Shown here piece after piece: positions 11,160 through 11,864 of a stretch of DNA of 11,864 bases. Each line of letters begins with the position of its first letter. The first letter of the stretch is position 1. Source of the DNA: Nanobdellota archaeon (lineage in GTDB: Archaea; Nanobdellota; Nanobdellia; SCGC-AAA011-G17; ARS1403); the NCBI GenBank assembly GCA_002688395.1, contig NZCU01000011.1, positions 1 to 11,864 of the forward strand. Reading direction: 5' to 3'. Below the pieces are notes generated by a model. The model worked only from the letters and a program-made list of their open reading frames with translations, was not told the DNA's origin and did not search any database. A program made the position numbers and the translations under genes.

Positions 11160-11864
11160 TTACTTATTTAAATTCTTTTCTATATCAGATACTAAACGAC
11201 GAGTTTTACCGACGACATCTGGGTTTACAGATATAGAAGTGATTCCTTCTTTTACTAAAAATTCACTAACCTCAGGATATACACTTGGAGCTTGACCACA
11301 AATAGAAACTGTTTTATTATGTTTTTTAAAACCTTCAATTAGATTTTTAATTGCTGTTAAAACAGCTTTATTTCTTTCATCAAAATAATCCATTTTTCCT
11401 AGTAATTCAGAATCTCTATCAACACCTAAAACCAATTGAGTTAAATCATTAGAACCAATACTTGCTCCGTCAATATTTAAAGAAGCGAAGTCTTCTGGTA
11501 TTAAAGCCATTGCAGGAACTTCTGCCATTAATAGAACTTTGAATTCTTTAGATCTTTCTAAATTTTGAGTTTTCATAATTTCTAATACTTTTTTAACTTC
11601 ACCTATGTTTCTTACGAAAGGGAGCATAACATGAACATTTTTATTATTCTCTCTTAATTCTTTAATTGCTATGCACTCCAATTTGAAAGCTTCTATGAAT
11701 CCTTCTGACACATATCTAGAAACCCCTCTCCAACCTATCATTGGGTTATCTTCTTTTGGTTCAAATTCTTCTCCGCCCTTTAAACTTCTATATTCATTTG
11801 TTTTAAAATCAGAAAATCTAACAATTACTGGTCTAGGGAATATTGCTTTTGCTATTTTTCCAAT
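11160..11864 (-). CDS. ppsA: Phosphoenolpyruvate synthase (pyruvate, water dikinase), C-terminal part; 5' end beyond the window
   Basis: The enzyme converts pyruvate and ATP to phosphoenolpyruvate, AMP and phosphate, the entry step of gluconeogenesis. The frame is open to the right edge, giving the last 234 residues of a protein usually near 800. It is the PEP/pyruvate-binding TIM-barrel domain. The PpsA signature is clear: [20 protein letters not shown], then [37 protein letters not shown] is also present, as is the catalytic cysteine in SICGQAPS (fragment residue 189). The methionine at 11741 is internal to a conserved motif and is not the start. The two ATP-handling N-terminal domains lie outside the window, so completeness cannot be judged. 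The stop is followed 15 bp on by the small membrane-protein gene. Confidence 0.93.
   Translation of the reverse strand: MGKIAKAIFPRPVIVRFSDFKTNEYRSLKGGEEFEPKEDNPMIGWRGVSRYVSEGFIEAFKLECIAIKELRENNKNVHVMLPFVRNIGEVKKVLEIMKTQNLERSKEFKVLLMAEVPAMALIPEDFASLNIDGASIGSNDLTQLVLGVDRDSELLGKMDYFDERNKAVLTAIKNLIEGFKKHNKTVSICGQAPSVYPEVSEFLVKEGITSISVNPDVVGKTRRLVSDIEKNLNK
11165..11172 (-). promoter_or_regulatory. Possible TATA box of the 60-aa membrane-protein gene
   Basis: TTTAAATA on the minus strand at -28 to -21 from the ATG at 11144, inside the last codons of ppsA. The position fits a leaderless message, but the sequence also encodes Asn-Leu-Asn-Lys, so chance is a real alternative. Confidence 0.3.

Noticed and set aside
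11739..11741. PEP synthase fragment starting at the methionine at 11741
   Set aside because: The frame stays open to the window edge and encodes conserved PpsA sequence upstream, so this Met is internal.

Overview
The window looks like chromosome from a small-genome, very AT-rich archaeon, most plausibly a DPANN lineage of the Woesearchaeota/Pacearchaeota kind (inference). The archaeal signs are a glutamyl-tRNA synthetase of the archaeal/eukaryotic type, TATA-like boxes 24 to 33 bases before start codons with little or no 5' leader, a stand-alone PUA-type protein, and T-tracts in place of hairpin terminators. Signal peptidase II (LspA), common in bacteria and rare in archaea, also fits a DPANN genome. 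Genes are tightly packed, with no gene-free stretch longer than about 125 bp. I see no rRNA, tRNA, CRISPR array or insertion sequence.

Layout. Positions 1-8 hold the first codons of a leftward gene with a strong Shine-Dalgarno site. A rightward two-helix PLDc_N-type membrane protein follows (129-380). A leftward operon of four small proteins runs from 1156 to 377: an AbrB/SpoVT-fold regulator too short for routine ORF calling, a 69-aa unknown, a four-cysteine zinc ribbon and a 77-aa helical protein. A perfect 15-bp palindrome lies between the operon's TATA box and its first ATG. Next come gltX (leftward, 2922-1282) and a 118-aa unknown upstream of it. Across a shared promoter lie a rightward PUA-like protein and a SAM methyltransferase. 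A leftward pair follows: a Pro-rich/coiled-coil protein coupled to a very short LspA.

The main accessory-looking block is rightward, 5236-10209: a 529-aa helical protein of unknown family, a 192-aa protein with a disordered acidic tail, a 643-aa endonuclease IV-like TIM barrel, and a nucleotidyltransferase fused to a HEPN-like helical region. The TIM barrel keeps all nine expected metal ligands but has about 280 residues between the second and third. I know of no described system with this gene combination, so it is the best candidate here for something new. Leftward genes close the window: a 236-aa unknown, a 60-aa two-helix membrane protein, and the C-terminal third of phosphoenolpyruvate synthase running off the right edge.

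A striking architectural feature is that all three tail-to-tail gene pairs overlap by exactly four bases, TTAA, so each gene's TAA stop is interleaved with its neighbour's.
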